DNA of 7,284 nucleotides from CAZNER01 sp964572065. Lineage in GTDB: Bacteria > Patescibacteriota > Dojkabacteria > JAHIVN01. A model generated the notes under the pieces. It was not told the DNA's origin. It saw nothing but the letters and a program-made list of their open reading frames with translations, and searched no databases. The stretch covers positions 1 through 7,284 of the forward strand of contig CAZNER010000095.1 in the NCBI GenBank assembly GCA_964572065.1, given 5' to 3'. This document shows, one piece after another, positions 5,055-7,284 of the stretch. Position numbers and translations under genes: made by a program. Position 1 is the stretch's first letter. Every line of letters starts with the position of its first letter.

Positions 5055-6023
5055 ATGTATAAAAAGCATAAGATATCTGTTTCTGTCCCTGCTTATCAAG
5101 AAGAAAATTTAATACAAGAAACATTAAAAGGCATTCCTGACTACGTTGACTCCATTGTTGTTGTTAATGATGGAAGTACAGATAAGACAAGAGAAAAGGT
5201 ATTAGAAGCGAAAAAGAAAGATAAGAGAATAATATTTCTTGATTCAAAGAAAAATGAAGGAATTGGAGCAACAATTATAAAGGCACATAAAGAAGGAATT
5301 GAAAATAATTCGGATATTATTGTTGTTATGGCAGGAGATAATCAGATGGACCCAGATAAATTATCTGATCTTCTAGATGAAATTATCGAAGGAGATTATG
5401 ATTATGTTAAAGGGAATAGATTTTTTCATACTGATGAATTAAAAAGTATGCCTAAAGTAAGATTAGTAGGCAATATATTCATCTCCCTATTGGCAAAATT
5501 TGGTACAGGTTACTGGTCAGTAGCGGATCCTTTAAATGGATATACAGCATTAAAATCAGATATTTTTAAAAAGTTAGATGTAAATAAAATATCGAAAAGA
5601 TTTGATTTTGAAATTTCAATGCTAGCGAATTTAAATATTGTAAATGCCAAAGTAAAAGATATTTTTATACCTTCTAAATATGGTGAAGAAAAATCGAAAA
5701 TAAAAGGATTTTCATTATCCAATAAGAATTCTTATCTTCATAGTATTTTAAGAACTTATAAAACGGTATTTAAAGGATTTTTTAGAAGAATATTTATTAA
5801 GAACTTATTATTCAATTTTAGCCCTATTGTTCTATTCTATACTATTGGTGCTTTATTGTTTGCTTTTGGTCTAATAACAGGTATTTTACTATCGATTTAT
5901 TTAATTGGTCCAGAAAGTGCAACAACAGCAACTGTGATGATTTCGGTTGTGCCCTTTTTATTAGGTGTTGAGTTTTTACTTCAAGCTATTAGTCTAGATA
6001 TTTATAGTGAACCAAAAATGTAA
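5055..6023 (+). CDS. Family 2 glycosyltransferase with C-terminal membrane segments
   Basis: The 322-aa product has an N-terminal GT-A domain of the DPM1/undecaprenyl-phosphate glycosyltransferase type. It likely moves a sugar from a nucleotide donor to a lipid phosphate or a growing envelope glycan at the inner membrane face. The nucleotide-binding start is SVSVPAYQEENLI (8-20), followed by VVVNDGSTD (35-43). The metal-binding DxD-like region is VMAGDNQMDP (91-100), and the acceptor-side motifs are ADPLNGYTALK (157-167) and RFDFEISMLA (182-191). Two hydrophobic stretches (about 254-283 and 291-313) should span the membrane. The donor and acceptor cannot be told. It begins 4 nt after femAB copy 2 without its own Shine-Dalgarno and is followed 16 nt later by a polytopic membrane protein that may use the lipid-linked sugar. 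Confidence 0.9.
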   Translation: MYKKHKISVSVPAYQEENLIQETLKGIPDYVDSIVVVNDGSTDKTREKVLEAKKKDKRIIFLDSKKNEGIGATIIKAHKEGIENNSDIIVVMAGDNQMDPDKLSDLLDEIIEGDYDYVKGNRFFHTDELKSMPKVRLVGNIFISLLAKFGTGYWSVADPLNGYTALKSDIFKKLDVNKISKRFDFEISMLANLNIVNAKVKDIFIPSKYGEEKSKIKGFSLSNKNSYLHSILRTYKTVFKGFFRRIFIKNLLFNFSPIVLFYTIGALLFAFGLITGILLSIYLIGPESATTATVMISVVPFLLGVEFLLQAISLDIYSEPKM

Positions 6024-6027
6024 GGAT
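6022..6027 (+). promoter_or_regulatory. Candidate ribosome binding site for the DUF2142-like gene
   Basis: AAGGAT overlaps the stop of the glycosyltransferase gene and ends 12 nt before the TTG taken as the start. It is the best Shine-Dalgarno-like sequence next to any gene start in the window. The spacing is longer than ideal for TTG 6040. An ATA at 6031 would be closer but is a rare start. Confidence 0.3.
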
Positions 6028-6039
6028 AAAATATTAAAA

Positions 6040-7233
6040 TTGTTAGAAAATATAAAGAGAAATAAAACAATAATTTCTCTCTTTTTTTTAATTGGAATAA
6101 ATAGCATAATTTGGGGACTATTCATTCCAGTCTGGCAGAATCCTGATGAAATAGCTCATTTTTGTTATATACAATACTTAGTCGAACATAAGGAATTTCC
6201 TAATTGGATAGAAAAAAATAAGTGTAGTAAAGAAGTAGATCTAGCAAAGGAAATTTTAAAATTAAATGAAATTGCTTTTCATCCAAATAATAAGTTTTTA
6301 TTCGAAGACTATGAGAAAGAAAAGAAGGAGTTAGATTCAATAAAAATATACAAAAAAACGATAGGAGAATCTGCTAATTCGGCTTCAGGAAGACCTCCAT
6401 TGTATTATTTAACAGGAACAATTCCATATATAATTTTTAGAAATAGAAATCTAGCAGATAGAAATCACGCAATGAGGTTTGTATCAACTTTTTACTTACT
6501 TTTAACATGTCTTGTAGTTTATAAAACAAGTAGGTTATTAAAATTTTCTAAGGAATTATCTTTAACAACAGTTGCTTTTGTAGGGTTTCATCCTATGATG
6601 ACAATGTTATCAGGAAGCCTTAATCCAGATACTCTTGTTGTGTTTTTATTTAGTTTATTTTCATATTATGCTTTATTATTCTTTGTAAATGAGAGTAAAT
6701 TTAATCCAAAACATGTTTTCATTATGATTATTATTATGTTATTAACTACTTTAACTAAACAAAATAGCTTAATACTTTATGCTGTGTTTGGTTTGTTTTA
6801 TTGTTATTATCTTTATCAAGTGTTTTTAAACAAAAAGTTTGCTATTAAGAGATTTATTCTTGAACTATTTGCTATTCTACTAACATGTGGTATCCAGTTA
6901 AAAATAATTTTTGGTGAAGCTACTAATTATTTTGTTAATAATAGTGTAAATCCTAATCTCACTTTTAAAGAATTTTTTATAAATTCATCATATATTTCTT
7001 CATATCTTTTGCATCAGGTTTATTGCTGTTTTTGGGGGTGTTTTGGTTGGCTGGATATTGCTCTACATAAAGATATATTTAATTTAATTAAAATATTTTC
7101 GATTGTATCTTTTCTAGGTATTATTCTTTACTTAGTGAATATTAAATCTAAAATTAGAAAAACCTTAAGAGTTATTTTTTTTAATTTATTATTTATAATT
7201 ATTGGGATAGTATTTATGGTATACCTTGATTAT
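6040..7233 (+). CDS. DUF2142-like polytopic membrane protein (GT-C-like), 3' end missing
   Basis: The frame is open from 5998 to the end of the window without an ATG near its start. TTG at 6040 is the likeliest start, and GTG at 6007 is an alternative overlapping the previous gene. From 6040, 398 genomic codons are present. The N-terminal membrane segment (about 11-31) is followed by the extracytoplasmic NPDEIAHF (34-41), then GRPPLYYL (117-124), R146 after the next loop, FHPMMTMLSGSLNPDTL (183-199) and FWGCFGWLD (331-339). These match the pattern of DUF2142 proteins, predicted relatives of lipid-sugar-using GT-C transferases; the acidic D36-E37 would be the candidate active-site pair. At least seven hydrophobic segments are seen. 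It is probably co-transcribed with the GT2 gene, which may supply its lipid-linked sugar. The protein is truncated where adapter sequence begins, and the last 17 codons of the open frame are artefact. Confidence 0.8.
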
Positions 7234-7284
7234 AGATCGGAAGAGCGTCGTGTAGGGAAAGAGTGTAGATCTCGGTGGTCGCCG
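7234..7284. other. Illumina sequencing adapter contamination
   Basis: The final 51 bases begin AGATCGGAAGAGCGTCGTGT and end GGTGGTCGCCG. They match from memory the reverse complement of the Illumina TruSeq universal (P5) adapter. Base composition jumps from about 25-30% GC to nearly 60% at this point. The natural sequence ends at 7233; everything after it should be trimmed. Confidence 0.97.

Noticed and set aside
5510..5722. Minus-strand ORF opposite the GT2 gene
   Set aside because: Antisense shadow within the conserved glycosyltransferase domain.
7234..7284. Continuation of the membrane protein coding sequence
   Set aside because: The frame is open, but the bases match a sequencing adapter, GC content jumps, and the encoded charged tail does not fit a hydrophobic protein.

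Overview
The window is about 30% GC, densely coded on the + strand, and uses the standard bacterial code (TAA, TAG and TGA all act as stops). It carries a complete bacterial beta sliding clamp gene (dnaN) preceded by a possible replication-origin region. The rest is cell-envelope and accessory genes. Several traits fit a Patescibacteria (CPR)-type genome: a low-GC dnaN without recF or gyrB behind it, tandem FemAB-like transferases, an orphan four-helix-bundle (S23/IVP) gene, a RAYT transposase, and few Shine-Dalgarno sequences. This is inference. A Bacteroidota link for the RAYT is also plausible.

Layout. 1-252 is an AT-rich, gene-free stretch with several degenerate DnaA-box-like sites on one strand and one good sigma70-like promoter. 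253-1380 is dnaN. 1387-1437 and 1915-1984 are two arrays of a 7-nt repeat in opposite orientation. They bracket a 127-aa four-helix-bundle protein gene (1518-1901). 2054-3067 is a first FemAB-family peptidyltransferase gene, whose last codons and stop lie inside a REP-like palindrome. 3124-3660 is a REP-associated tyrosine (HUH, Y1) transposase. 3675 to about 3985 is an array of 88-bp units, each holding two copies of the same palindrome in opposite orientation (BIME-like). 4034-5050 is a second FemAB paralog, 5055-6023 a membrane-anchored GT2 glycosyltransferase, and 6040-7233 a DUF2142-like polytopic membrane protein cut by the contig end. The last 51 bases (7234-7284) match Illumina adapter sequence and are not genomic.

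How the parts fit. The second FemAB, the GT2 and the DUF2142-like protein are closely spaced and probably form one envelope-biosynthesis operon: peptide cross-bridge addition, lipid-linked sugar transfer, and a GT-C-like membrane protein. The RAYT and its REP array lie between the two femAB paralogs and may have split an older run of envelope genes; the second femAB has its own -10 box just after the array. Several genes have a TATAAT-like box only 6-12 nt before the ATG and no Shine-Dalgarno, which suggests leaderless or near-leaderless transcripts.

The two items most worth follow-up are the RAYT with its precise 88-bp inverted-REP array, which reaches into the 3' end of a host gene, and the four-helix-bundle gene framed by inverted heptamer arrays. 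The latter resembles the stem-enclosed layout of 23S rRNA intervening sequences but sits outside any rRNA.
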